64,000 nt of DNA from Blastopirellula marina (GTDB taxonomy: Bacteria > Planctomycetota > Planctomycetia > Pirellulales > Pirellulaceae): assembly GCF_002967715.1 (NCBI RefSeq), contig NZ_PUIA01000038.1:232109-296108 (forward strand), in the 5' to 3' direction. Shown here one piece after another: positions 8,773 through 17,682 of this stretch. Under the pieces are notes generated by a model that had not been told where the DNA came from, ran no database searches, and saw only the letters and a program-made list of their open reading frames with translations. Both the position numbers and the translations under genes were made by a program. The number at the start of each line of letters is the position of its first letter. Within the stretch, counting starts at the first letter, position 1.

Positions 8773-10752
8773 ATGGCAGAGAAGCGAGTTCTAGTTGTCG
8801 GTGGTGGTTTGGCCGGTCTGGCTGCCACCATGAAGCTGGCCGAATTGGGCATCAAGGTCGACTTGATGAGCCTTACGCCGGTCAAACGCTCGCACAGTGT
8901 GTGTGCTCAGGGGGGCATCAACAGCGTCAACGATGCCACGCGCCAACTGGGTGACGACGAATACAAGCACTTCGACGATACCGTCTACGGTGGTGACTTC
9001 CTCAACCACCAGCCGCCGGTTTACGAGATGGCCATGTGGGCCCCGAAGGTGATCGACCTGATGGATCGCCTGGGCGTTCCGTTCAATCGAACGACCGAAG
9101 GTTTCATCGATCGTCGTCGTTTCGGCGGTACACTCTACAAGCGAACGGCCTTTGCCGGTGCAACCACCGGCCAGCAGCTGCTTTACGCGCTCGACGAACA
9201 GGTTCGCCGCTGGGAAGTGGAAGGCCTGGTCAAGAAGTACGAGATGTGGGACTTCCTGGGCCCGGTTCTCAACGACGATGGTAAGTGCGTCGGGGCGGTC
9301 GCTCAAGATCTCTACAGCATGGAGATTCGCTCGTTCAAGGCCGACGCCGTCGTCGTCGCCACGGGTGGCTGCGGTTTGATCTACGGCCGCAGCACAATGA
9401 GCATGACCTGTAACGGTTCGGCGGCTAGCCGCTGTGTTCAGGCGGGGGCCAAGTACGGCAACGGCGAATGCATCCAGGTCCATCCGACCGCCATTCCAGG
9501 TGCCGATAAGCTACGTCTGATGAGCGAATCGGCTCGTGGTGAAGGGGGACGCGTTTGGGTTCCTCGTACGCCTCACGACCCGCGTGCTCCGAAGGACATT
9601 CCTGAATCGGAACGTTACTACTTCCTGGAAGAACGCTATCCGGAATACGGTAACCTGGTTCCTCGCGACATCGCCACGCGCGAGATCTTCGACGTCTGCG
9701 TGAACGGTGGACTCAGTGTCGAAACCGATCGCCAATGCGTTTACCTAGACCTGACGCATATCGAAGCAAGCGAACTCAATCGTAAGCTGGGGGGGATTCT
9801 CGATATCTACCGCAAGTTCCAAGGTGTCGATCCGTGCTACACGCCGATGCGTATTTTCCCGGCGGTTCACTACAGCATGGGTGGCTTGTGGACCGATTAC
9901 GCGAAGAAGGAAAGTGGCGGTTTGGTTGCCGGTTCGCCGATCAATCAACAGACGAACATTCCGAACCTGTACGCCATCGGCGAAGTCGATTACCACTACC
10001 ACGGTGCCAACCGTCTGGGTGCGAACTCGCTGTTGTCCTGCATCTTCTCGGGGCTGTTCTTGGCACCTGGTCTGGAAACCTTGCTCGGCAGCATGGGCCC
10101 AGGCACCTCAGCCGCCGATCAGCCAGCTTCACTGTACGAAGCCGCCGTGAAGAAGCACCAGGATCGCCACAACACGTTGCTCAAGCAGAAGGGGAGCGAA
10201 AACCCTTACCTGATTCACCAGGAACTGGGCAACCTGATGACCAACATCGCCACGGTCGTGCGACAGAACTCGCAACTCAAAGAGGGTATCGGCAAGCTGG
10301 CCGACCTGAAGGAGCGAGCTTGGAAGTGTGCCCTGAGCGACACCGGCAACTGGTCGAACCAGAACGTGTTGTTCACCAAGGCCCTGCAGGATATGTTCCC
10401 GATCGCCGAAGCGATCCTCAAAGGAGCATTGCAGCGTGACGAATGCCGTGGCGCTCACTACAAACCTGAGTTTGAACTACCTGGCCTCACCGCGACCGAT
10501 CCTGCCGAGCACCGCCGTCAGGCCGAACAGTGGTGCGACAAGTTTGAAGCGAACATCGAAAAGTTCCTCAAGAGCACCATCGCTACCTACGATGGGAAAG
10601 ACGTCACCATTTCGTACGAGGATGTCGATACCAGCATCGAGCCGCCGCGGCCTCGCCTGTATGGCCTCGTCGGAGCGGAACAGATCAGTGAAGTTTGGAA
10701 GGAACGGAAAGCTCAGAAGAAAGCAGCCGCCCAGGCCGCTGCCGCCAACTAG
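8773..10752 (+). CDS. sdhA: Succinate dehydrogenase flavoprotein subunit
   Basis: 659-residue catalytic subunit oxidising succinate to fumarate. Shows the FAD Rossmann motif VVGGGLAGLAA, the covalent-FAD site RSHSVCAQGGIN (His41), the substrate region HPTAIPG and the active-site Arg in SARGEGG. The helical and C-terminal domains follow. AGGTGG precedes the ATG. An Ala/Lys-rich tail closes the protein. It lies 79 bases after sdhC and 83 before sdhB, so one operon. Confidence 0.97.
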   Translation: MAEKRVLVVGGGLAGLAATMKLAELGIKVDLMSLTPVKRSHSVCAQGGINSVNDATRQLGDDEYKHFDDTVYGGDFLNHQPPVYEMAMWAPKVIDLMDRLGVPFNRTTEGFIDRRRFGGTLYKRTAFAGATTGQQLLYALDEQVRRWEVEGLVKKYEMWDFLGPVLNDDGKCVGAVAQDLYSMEIRSFKADAVVVATGGCGLIYGRSTMSMTCNGSAASRCVQAGAKYGNGECIQVHPTAIPGADKLRLMSESARGEGGRVWVPRTPHDPRAPKDIPESERYYFLEERYPEYGNLVPRDIATREIFDVCVNGGLSVETDRQCVYLDLTHIEASELNRKLGGILDIYRKFQGVDPCYTPMRIFPAVHYSMGGLWTDYAKKESGGLVAGSPINQQTNIPNLYAIGEVDYHYHGANRLGANSLLSCIFSGLFLAPGLETLLGSMGPGTSAADQPASLYEAAVKKHQDRHNTLLKQKGSENPYLIHQELGNLMTNIATVVRQNSQLKEGIGKLADLKERAWKCALSDTGNWSNQNVLFTKALQDMFPIAEAILKGALQRDECRGAHYKPEFELPGLTATDPAEHRRQAEQWCDKFEANIEKFLKSTIATYDGKDVTISYEDVDTSIEPPRPRLYGLVGAEQISEVWKERKAQKKAAAQAAAAN

Positions 10753-10835
10753 CTTCCCCCTTCGGATGTGTAAGAGATTGCCTGACTTCGGCCAGGCGTA
10801 CGGCACAGAAAACGAGAACCTGAAAAGCTAAGAAT

Positions 10836-11693
10836 ATGATTGCCCATTCGCAAAATAAGCCCAAAACGTTCTACGTGAAAGTCCTTCGCCAGGATGGACC
10901 GGGGAAACCAAGCTATTGGCAGCGGTTCGAGCTCGATTACGAAGCGGAGCTGAATGTCATCAGCGTGCTGCAGAAGATCGCCGCCAAGGCGAAGACTTCC
11001 AACGGCGAGAAGACCACGCCCGTTTGCTGGGATTGCGGCTGCTTGGAAGAAGTTTGCGGTGCTTGCACGATGGTAATCAACGGCAAGGTTCGCCAGTCGT
11101 GCTCGTGCCTGGTCGATAAGCTGCTGGAAGATAGCAACGAAATCGAATTGCGTCCGATGACCAAGTTCCCGGTTGTGCGTGACTTGTTCGTCGACCGCAG
11201 CCGCATGTTCAATGCCCTGAAGAAGGTCAAAGGTTGGATTCCTGCCGACGGCTACTACGACCTGGGCCCCGGCCCGAAGCAGTCGCGTGCCAACCAGGAA
11301 ATGGCCTACCCGCTGAGCGAATGCATGACCTGCGGTTGCTGCGTGGAAGCTTGCCCACAGTACTCCAAGATCGAACTGCTGCCTCATTCCGGCGAGTCGA
11401 GCGGCGACTTCGAGCAACGTAAGCTCGATGCCTACAGCCACGGGTTTGTTGGCCCCGCTGCGATCAGCCAGGTAGTGCTATTCAACCTGCACCCGACCGG
11501 CAAGATGATGGCCAGCGAACGCCTTGATGCGTTGACCGAAGAAGGGGGCATCCAGATTTGCGGTAACGCTCAGAACTGCGTGGCTGTCTGTCCGAAGAAG
11601 ATCCCACTGACGATGAGCATCGGCAAGATCGGACGCGACACGACGTTCAACACGCTCCGCAAGTGGTTTGATCGTCCCGCCAGCAAGCACTAA
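10836..11693 (+). CDS. sdhB: Succinate dehydrogenase iron-sulfur subunit
   Basis: 285-residue electron-transfer subunit. The N-terminal ferredoxin domain binds [2Fe-2S] through CWDCGCLEEVCGACTM and the following CSC. The C-terminal domain binds [4Fe-4S] and [3Fe-4S] through CMTCGCCVEACP and CGNAQNCVAVCPKKIP. It passes electrons from the FAD of SdhA to the quinone site at SdhC. It is longer than the ~235-250 residues of proteobacterial SdhB, as in the Bacillus/Wolinella-type enzymes. Confidence 0.96.
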   Translation: MIAHSQNKPKTFYVKVLRQDGPGKPSYWQRFELDYEAELNVISVLQKIAAKAKTSNGEKTTPVCWDCGCLEEVCGACTMVINGKVRQSCSCLVDKLLEDSNEIELRPMTKFPVVRDLFVDRSRMFNALKKVKGWIPADGYYDLGPGPKQSRANQEMAYPLSECMTCGCCVEACPQYSKIELLPHSGESSGDFEQRKLDAYSHGFVGPAAISQVVLFNLHPTGKMMASERLDALTEEGGIQICGNAQNCVAVCPKKIPLTMSIGKIGRDTTFNTLRKWFDRPASKH

Positions 11694-11707
11694 GGGAATT
11701 CTGCCGG

Positions 11708-11746
11708 TCCCCTCGCCGCTACGGGGAGAGGGCTAGGGTGAGGGGG
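11708..11746 (+). repeat. REP-like intergenic repeat, copy 1
   Basis: TCCCCTCGCC-x-CTACGGGGAGAGGGCTAGGGTGAGGGG-type palindromic element between sdhB and the SDR gene. Same family as the elements at 13451, 14675, 14731 and 63775. Confidence 0.75.
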
Positions 11747-11817
11747 CGAAGAGCGTGCCCGGTTCCCATCTCTCACCTTTGGGAAGCAAGAGGGGACGGG
11801 ACACGAGACCGCCGCGC

Positions 11818-12621
11818 ATGACTGACGCTTCCAATACTCTAAGATTCAACGGCAAGGTTGCCCTGATCACCGGGGCCAGCGATCGCGGTATTGGCGGAGC
11901 GATCGTCGAGCGTCTCTCGAAGGAAGGGGCCTCGATCGTCGTCGCGAATCGCCACGAGCCCAAACGCGTGCTCAAGCGTCTCGAGCGGCAAGGCACGTCG
12001 TTTCTCTACCAAGACTGCGATGTCACCAGCGACGAGCAGATCGCCGATCTGAAGACCGCCGCCCAGGAGAAGTTCGGCAAGGTCGACTACCTGATCAATA
12101 ACGCCGGGATCGAGCTGTGCCAGAACCTGGAAGACTACGCCGAAGGGCAGTGGCAACAACTGCTTGATATCAATCTGAACGGTGCGATTCGCATGACGCG
12201 GGCCTTCCTGCCGCTATTGCCATCGCCAGGGGGTGTCATCCTGAACGTAGCCTCGGCGCTGGGATTAGGCGGGTGCGTGGGCTTCTCGGTCTATAGCGCC
12301 AGCAAGGCAGGCCTTACCGGCTTCACCCAGTCACTGGCCTGGGAACTGGGCCCGAAGAAGATCCGCGTTGTCGCCGTCGCCCCTGGTATTGTCACCACAC
12401 CGATGGCCATGCGTTTCGCCGAAGAGTGCGAAACTCGTGAGGAAGTCGAACAGCTACGCCAGGATATCGAAGCCTGTCATCCGCTGGGCGTTGGTGTACC
12501 GCACGACGTAGCCAACGCCGTCGCGTTTCTCGTCTCGGAAGAAGCGAGCTGGATCACCGGCGTCACGCTACCGCTAGGCTGGGCCCCGCACTACGACCTG
12601 CCGATGCATCGGTATGTTTAA
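11818..12621 (+). CDS. Short-chain dehydrogenase/reductase
   Basis: 267 residues from ATG 11818; this removes a 21-codon extension that would cover repeat DNA. Rossmann motif TGASDRGIGGAI (classical TGxxxGIG with a one-residue insertion), NNAG (in INNAGIELC), catalytic Ser in ASALGLG and Tyr-x-x-x-Lys in YSASKAG, and the PGIVTTPM region after it. NAD(P)-dependent oxidoreductase; substrate unknown. Its stop TAA overlaps the stop of the convergent hydrolase gene in the tetranucleotide TTAA (12618-12621). Together with the hydrolase and luciferase-like genes it probably handles a small hydrophobic substrate, which is an inference from context. Confidence 0.88.
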   Translation: MTDASNTLRFNGKVALITGASDRGIGGAIVERLSKEGASIVVANRHEPKRVLKRLERQGTSFLYQDCDVTSDEQIADLKTAAQEKFGKVDYLINNAGIELCQNLEDYAEGQWQQLLDINLNGAIRMTRAFLPLLPSPGGVILNVASALGLGGCVGFSVYSASKAGLTGFTQSLAWELGPKKIRVVAVAPGIVTTPMAMRFAEECETREEVEQLRQDIEACHPLGVGVPHDVANAVAFLVSEEASWITGVTLPLGWAPHYDLPMHRYV

Positions 12622-13400
12622 GTTGAACCCAAGAAATCCAACGCAATCGCTGCGGCTTCGTCGGTCTTCTCGTAGGGGACCATATGCCCGCATTCTTCCA
12701 GAACGGTCAGCTTGGCGTTGGGCAAGTGCTGCGTGTAGTACTCGCCGTGGGCCAATGGGATGAGCTTGTCATGACGGCCCCAGATCACTTGCACGGGGCT
12801 GTCCAGGCGATGCAGATGACCTGCCAGTTTGGGATCGTGCAGGTAGGGGTTCCAGCCGACGCGGGCCGTTGCCTCGCGGGCACGTAGCCACATGAGGATG
12901 CGTGGATCGTTGGTATCGGCTGGGAAGTAGTCGATCGCTTGCTTACTGCTGGGATCGAAGAAGAGGAGTTCGCGGAGCTTGTCGAAGCTGTCGATGAACA
13001 GTTCTTCCATCGGCGAGCCGTCCACGTGCAGACCGGCCGCGGCGATCATCACCATTGGGCCGATCAGATTGGGTCGAATCAGTTTCACTTCCGCCGCCGT
13101 CCAGGCACCCAGCGAGTAGCTGACAACCGGAACGTTCTCCAGGTTCAGTTCACCCAAGAGGTCGACGTAGTGCCAGGCCAGATCGTGGATGTCGTCGATG
13201 TGGTCCAGCCCTTCACTGAGGGCGAAGCCTGGGTGAGCTGGTAGGTAAACGGTGTACTTCTCGGCCAGCTTGTGATGAAACGCGATCGGTTCGGTCTCGC
13301 CCCCGGCCGAGTGGAGGTAAAGCAGCGGAGGGCCTTCACCCAGGATTGTGAGCTGCGTCTTCTTGCCGGCGATGTTGAGGGTTTTGTTTTCGATTTTCAT
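12618..13400 (-). CDS. Alpha/beta-fold hydrolase
   Basis: 260 residues, starting at ATG 13400, which gives the normal N-terminus for this family (MKIENKTLN then an LYLHSAGGE oxyanion region). Nucleophile Ser96 in SYSLG, Asp in WGRHDKLIP and His in CGHMVPYEK complete the catalytic triad. It resembles meta-cleavage-product or ester hydrolases, but no substrate can be assigned. Lies 105 bases downstream of the luciferase-like monooxygenase on the same strand with a REP-like repeat between them, so they are probably co-transcribed. Confidence 0.85.
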   Translation of the reverse strand: MKIENKTLNIAGKKTQLTILGEGPPLLYLHSAGGETEPIAFHHKLAEKYTVYLPAHPGFALSEGLDHIDDIHDLAWHYVDLLGELNLENVPVVSYSLGAWTAAEVKLIRPNLIGPMVMIAAAGLHVDGSPMEELFIDSFDKLRELLFFDPSSKQAIDYFPADTNDPRILMWLRAREATARVGWNPYLHDPKLAGHLHRLDSPVQVIWGRHDKLIPLAHGEYYTQHLPNAKLTVLEECGHMVPYEKTDEAAAIALDFLGST

Positions 13401-13450
13401 GGATCGCGTTTTGCGCGGGGTTTTGTTGATGGATAGCCTGTGCATTGTTC

Positions 13451-13488
13451 GCCCCTCTCCCTAACCCGCTCCCCTGAGGGGCGAGGGA
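13451..13488 (-). repeat. REP-like intergenic repeat, copy 2
   Basis: Minus-strand copy of the CCCTCGCCCCTCAGGGGAGCGGGTTAGGGAGAGGGG-type element, located between the hydrolase and monooxygenase genes. Confidence 0.7.
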
Positions 13489-13505
13489 ACAGGAAAGGAG
13501 ATGCG

Positions 13506-14660
13506 TTAGCTTGTCAGGGCGGCGTTCATTTCTTCGCGGAGGCCGGGCATCACCTTTTCGGCGAAGAGCTTCATGCTCTTGCAGGTCATGTCGTGCGGCA
13601 GCGTGCCGAGTTGGAACAAGCCGAGCAGGTTGCCCACGCCCAGCTTCTTGATGCGTTCGGATAGCTTCTGGCGAACGGTATCGGGGCTGCCGACGATCGC
13701 GTAGCCCCCTGCTTCGATGTCGTTGCGTGTCTCGCAGGTGCTCATGAACTGCTGCAGGCCCTTCTGAATGCCTGCGATCGATCGAGCCGAGGTGTAGCCA
13801 GGCGGGAAGACGACCAGCCCTTTGAGGAGCTTCTTCACGAAGTACCAGAGATGAGCTTCGTACTCGGCCCAGGCCTGTTCGTCTGTCTCGGCGCAGTAGA
13901 TCGGCAGCAGCCAGCCGAGTTGTTCTGGATCGGCCGTATAGTCGCACTTCTCGCATTCGTCGCGGAACATATCGAAGTTGCGTTGGAAGAAGTCCATATG
14001 GAAGTAAGGGATGCCCATGTAGGCGAAGCGACGCTGGGCCACGAACTGAATCGTTTCGCGGCTGCCTGCTCCGGGGATCCAGATCGGCGGATGAGGCTGC
14101 TGGATCGGTCGCGGCCAGGGGTTTACATACTTCAGCTTCCAATGCTTTCCGTAGTGCTCGAACGGCCCTGGTTCGGTCCAGGCTCGAATGATCAAGTCGA
14201 ATGCTTCGCGGTACATCTCGCGGGCGAAAGTGGGATTCTTCGAGAAGCTGTAGTATTCAGGACCGCCGCCGACAACCAGGCCTGCGATCAAGCGACCGCC
14301 GCTGATGCAGTCGATCATCGAGAACTCTTCGGCGCAGCGGGTTGGTGGATCGTAGAAGGGGATCGCATTCCCGACGACGGCTATTTTGCAGTTCTTGGTC
14401 TGCCGGGCCAGGATCGAGGCCATCAGGTTTGGGCTGGGCATCGTGCCGTAGGCATTCTGATGATGCTCGTTGACGCATACACCGTCGAAGCCCAACTGGT
14501 CGGCGAGAACCAGTTGATCGAGATAGTTGTTGTACAGTTCGCCACCATGCACTGGGTCGAAGATCTCGTTCGGGAGCCAGGTCCAGGCAGTGTCGTACTT
14601 TTCGGCGAAGTCGTCCGGAAGTCGGTCCCAGGGCATCAAATGGAAGGCGAAGAATTTCAT
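13506..14660 (-). CDS. Luciferase-like (LLM class) flavin-dependent monooxygenase
   Basis: 384 residues of the bacterial luciferase-like TIM-barrel family. Recognisable blocks: VLADQLGFDGVCVNEHH, the NPNLMASILA-like PSPNLMASILARQT, the phosphate-binding SGGRLIAGLVVGGGPEYYSF and PPIWIPGAGS. Uses reduced FMN (supplied by a separate reductase) to oxygenate an organic substrate. AGAGAA precedes the ATG. With the neighbouring hydrolase and SDR it forms a three-gene oxidative/hydrolytic set, a combination seen in uncharacterised catabolic clusters; the substrate is not predictable here. Confidence 0.88.
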   Translation of the reverse strand: MKFFAFHLMPWDRLPDDFAEKYDTAWTWLPNEIFDPVHGGELYNNYLDQLVLADQLGFDGVCVNEHHQNAYGTMPSPNLMASILARQTKNCKIAVVGNAIPFYDPPTRCAEEFSMIDCISGGRLIAGLVVGGGPEYYSFSKNPTFAREMYREAFDLIIRAWTEPGPFEHYGKHWKLKYVNPWPRPIQQPHPPIWIPGAGSRETIQFVAQRRFAYMGIPYFHMDFFQRNFDMFRDECEKCDYTADPEQLGWLLPIYCAETDEQAWAEYEAHLWYFVKKLLKGLVVFPPGYTSARSIAGIQKGLQQFMSTCETRNDIEAGGYAIVGSPDTVRQKLSERIKKLGVGNLLGLFQLGTLPHDMTCKSMKLFAEKVMPGLREEMNAALTS

Positions 14661-14674
14661 GCGTGATTCTCTTG

Positions 14675-14713
14675 TCCCCTCGCCCCTATGGGGAGAGGGT
14701 TAGGGTGAGGGGC
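14675..14713 (+). repeat. REP-like intergenic repeat, copy 3
   Basis: TCCCCTCGCCCCTATGGGGAGAGGGTTAGGGTGAGGGGC. Forms an inverted pair with copy 4, 17 bases away. Confidence 0.8.
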
Positions 14714-14730
14714 TGAAGCGAGTACCAGGT

Positions 14731-14777
14731 TCGCCCCCTCATCCTATCCCTCTCCCCCCGAAGACGGTGGAGAGGGA
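14731..14777 (-). repeat. REP-like intergenic repeat, copy 4 (inverted partner of copy 3)
   Basis: Reverse-oriented copy beginning with CCCCCTCATCCTATCCCTCTCC. With copy 3 it makes a head-to-head pair able to form a long hairpin upstream of the monooxygenase gene, like a BIME of REP elements. Confidence 0.7.
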
Positions 14778-14881
14778 CCAGATGAAAGAGCTTTTTCATT
14801 GCCCCAATAGGTTTCTAATAAAGTCGCCAAAATGCGCATCTGTGGCAACCCGAGAAGTTGGTTTCTCTTGCCCATAGGCGC

Positions 14882-14924
14882 AAAAAAACACCCCAGAGAG
14901 GTGTAAGACCTAGCCGGGGTGTTT
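14882..14924 (-). terminator. Rho-independent terminator of fusA
   Basis: Inverted repeat AAACACCCC / GGGGTGTTT (14886-14894 and 14916-14924) with an A run at 14882-14888, giving the U-tract on the minus strand. Lies just after the fusA stop. Confidence 0.85.
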
Positions 14925-14951
14925 CGTATGTCAAAACAGCGGAAGTAATAC

Positions 14952-17045
14952 TTACTTCGCCATTTCCAATTCTTTGCGGCGTTCGGCAACCACTTCTTCC
15001 TGGATGTGGGAAGGAGTGGGCTTGTAGCTGCCCAGTTCCATGCTGAACGTGCCTTGACCTTGGGTCATGCTACGAAGTTCCGTGGCGTAACCGAACATGG
15101 CAGCCAATGGAATTTCGGCGCTGATGACTGTGGTGTCACCGTTCATGTCGGTCTGGTTGACCATGCCGCGGCGAACGATGATATCGCCGGTGACAGGACC
15201 CTGGAACGCTTCTGGAATTTCGACTTCCACGTTCATGATTGGCTCCAGCAAGGTTGGCTTCATCTTCATGAAGTTCTCGCGGAAGCAGCCTTGGGCGGCA
15301 ATCTTGAACGCCATTTCGGACGAGTCGACGTCGTGATACGAACCGTCGTTCAGGATGACCTTTACGCCCACCACAGGGAACTCAGCCAGAGGACCCTTGC
15401 TCATGCAGTCTTCAAAGCCACGTTGAACGGCTGGGATGTATTCCTTCGGAATGCGGCCCTGGCTGATCTTGTCTTCAAAGACGAAGTTTTCGGCACCTTC
15501 GGTGTCTTGTGGAATCGGTTCGATGCTACCCACGATGTGAGCGAACTGACCGGAACCACCCGTCTGCTTCTTGTGCTTGTAGTTGTACTCGACCGGTTGA
15601 GTTGGGCTTTCGCGGTACGAAACCTTCGGTGGGCCGGTGACGACTTCCACCTTGTATTCGCGGCGAATACGCTCAACGTAAACGTCCAGGTGCAACTCAC
15701 CCATGCCCGCGATGATCGTTTCGTTCGTCTCGGGATCGGTGAACACGTGGAAGGTTGGGTCTTCCTTACGGAAACGCTGCAAAGCCTTGCTCAGCTTGTC
15801 ACTGTCGTCGCGGCTCTTTGGTGCGACCGAGATCTTGATAACCGGAATCGGCACGAAGATATTTTCCAGCGAGCAGAACTCACGGTCCTTGGCATACGTA
15901 TCACCGGAAGCACAGTCAATACCGGTCACGGCAACAATGTCACCGGCACCAGCGGAATCGATTTCTTCACGCTTGTTCGAGTGCATTCGCACAATACGGG
16001 CAAAGCGTTCGGTCTTACCGGTACGTTGGTTCACGTAAGGCTGACCCTTCTCGATCGAACCTTGGTAAATCCGCATGAAGGTCAACTGACCGTAAGGATC
16101 TTCGACGATCTTGAACGCCATGCCGACAAACGGAGCCTTAGGATCACAAGCCAGCGGAACCTTTTCGTCCGATTCCTTAAAGGTGTTGGCGGAGTACTTC
16201 ACTTCCAGTGGCGACGGCAGATAACGCACGATCGCGTCCAGAAGGGTCTGTACGCCCTTGTTCTTGAAGGCGGTACCCATGAAGACCGGGGTGATCTGCA
16301 GACCGACGACGGCGTCGTGGGTGGTCTTGTAGATCAGGTCGTTGGGGACTTCTTCTTCGGACAGCAGCAGTTCCATGATCTCGTCGCTGTAGTTCGACAA
16401 CGCTTCGAGCATGTCGTGACGAGCTTCTTGGGCCTTGTCTTGCAGGTCGGCCGGAATGGCTTCCTTGCGGACCTTTTCGCCCTGGTCGCCGTCGTAGTAG
16501 ATGGCTTCCATTTCGATCAGGTCGACCACGCCTTGGAAGTTATCTTCCTTGCCGATCGGAATCTGGTAAGCGATCGCATCAACGCCCAGCTTGTCGCGCA
16601 TCTGCTTGATGACGCTATCGGGGTTGGCACCGGTGCGGTCCATCTTGTTGATGAACGCCAGGCGCGGAACCTTGTAACGCTTCATCTGGCGGTCCACGGT
16701 GAGCGACTGAGCCTGAACACCACCGACCGAGCAGAGAACGAGGATCGCACCATCGAGCACGCGGAGCGAGCGTTCCACTTCCACGGTAAAGTCAACGTGG
16801 CCCGGTGTGTCGATCAGGTTGATCGGGTGACTATTCCAAGAGACGCTGGTTGCGGCCGAGGTAATGGTGATACCACGTTCCTTTTCCAGTTCCATATGGT
16901 CCATGGTCGCGCCATCGCCACCACCGCGGACTTCTTCGATTTTGTGGATACGTCCACTGTAAAACAGAATGCGTTCGCTCAGCGTCGTTTTACCGGAGTC
17001 GATATGAGCCGAAATACCGATGTTTCGTAGTTTCTTCAGGTCCAT
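14952..17045 (-). CDS. fusA: Translation elongation factor G
   Basis: 697-residue translational GTPase catalysing ribosome translocation. G1 motif AHIDSGKTTLSERIL, G2/switch I ERGITITSAATS, G3 DTPGHVDF, G4 INKMDRTGA. The wording GISAHIDSGKTT and MDHMELEKERGITITSA matches the spirochaete/planctomycete/delta and mitochondrial EF-G1 type rather than the str-operon type (which has GHIDAGKTT and DWMEQE). All domains to the C-terminal end are present. It is monocistronic here, not beside rpsL, rpsG or tuf, so a second EF-G may exist elsewhere. Upstream ~640 bases are non-coding. Confidence 0.96.
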   Translation of the reverse strand: MDLKKLRNIGISAHIDSGKTTLSERILFYSGRIHKIEEVRGGGDGATMDHMELEKERGITITSAATSVSWNSHPINLIDTPGHVDFTVEVERSLRVLDGAILVLCSVGGVQAQSLTVDRQMKRYKVPRLAFINKMDRTGANPDSVIKQMRDKLGVDAIAYQIPIGKEDNFQGVVDLIEMEAIYYDGDQGEKVRKEAIPADLQDKAQEARHDMLEALSNYSDEIMELLLSEEEVPNDLIYKTTHDAVVGLQITPVFMGTAFKNKGVQTLLDAIVRYLPSPLEVKYSANTFKESDEKVPLACDPKAPFVGMAFKIVEDPYGQLTFMRIYQGSIEKGQPYVNQRTGKTERFARIVRMHSNKREEIDSAGAGDIVAVTGIDCASGDTYAKDREFCSLENIFVPIPVIKISVAPKSRDDSDKLSKALQRFRKEDPTFHVFTDPETNETIIAGMGELHLDVYVERIRREYKVEVVTGPPKVSYRESPTQPVEYNYKHKKQTGGSGQFAHIVGSIEPIPQDTEGAENFVFEDKISQGRIPKEYIPAVQRGFEDCMSKGPLAEFPVVGVKVILNDGSYHDVDSSEMAFKIAAQGCFRENFMKMKPTLLEPIMNVEVEIPEAFQGPVTGDIIVRRGMVNQTDMNGDTTVISAEIPLAAMFGYATELRSMTQGQGTFSMELGSYKPTPSHIQEEVVAERRKELEMAK

Positions 17046-17682
17046 AATGTCACGATTGAAATGAAAAACAGGTGTAAGGGTGTGAAAGGATTCGGGGCGT
17101 CTCGGTGGGTATAAGGAGAGATGACCCGAACCGTTAATCGGAAACAGATTCCGGTAAAACCGCTACTGAAGCGTCTCGGACATCGGGCCCAGTCTGCCCT
17201 AATAAGGGCTCGCGGAGCCTGTGTATATTGATCCAGCATCTTACTGGTTTTGGCATTTCTCGCTAGGTCACTTGCGAGAAGCCTGCGCACATGTCCAGAG
17301 GGGAACGTCAGCTTAAGCGGCAGCTGGAATTCCTGGTCCCACAACTATGGGACGACGCGACGGAAGAGTAAGAAGATAGGTAGTCTTCATAAATGTGCGG
17401 GACGAATTCCCTGTAAAGGCTTTAGTGGCCAATAGTTAACACCGCCAAGTGCCCCTCAAATGCATCTCTGCATCCCTTATCAGGAATGACAAAGTGTTAA
17501 GGGATGGCAAAACGCCCTAGCCACTTGACACCCTATTTGTATACCAAGACCCTCAAATGGGGAAGGCGAAAATTTCACCGTTTTTTATCAAAGCGGTCAT
17601 CCGCCTGAAGCTGGAATCACCGCAGTTCAACCAACCAGCGATCAGTGCGACATAACCCCTGGGCACATTTTAGAGGGTACGG
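17046..17682. other. Long intergenic region upstream of fusA
   Basis: About 637 bases with no convincing gene on either strand. It must contain the fusA promoter and leader. An imperfect inverted pair TCCCTTATC / GTTAAGGGA is present near 17475-17505. No riboswitch or RNA gene recognised. Confidence 0.5.

Noticed and set aside
13336..14142. 268-codon minus-strand frame
   Set aside because: Overlaps the monooxygenase gene in another frame on the same strand; Arg/Pro-rich shadow translation.
15006..17030. A 674-codon open frame on the plus strand
   Set aside because: It lies entirely antisense to fusA, has no family features, and mirrors its codon pattern; a shadow frame of a GC-biased gene.
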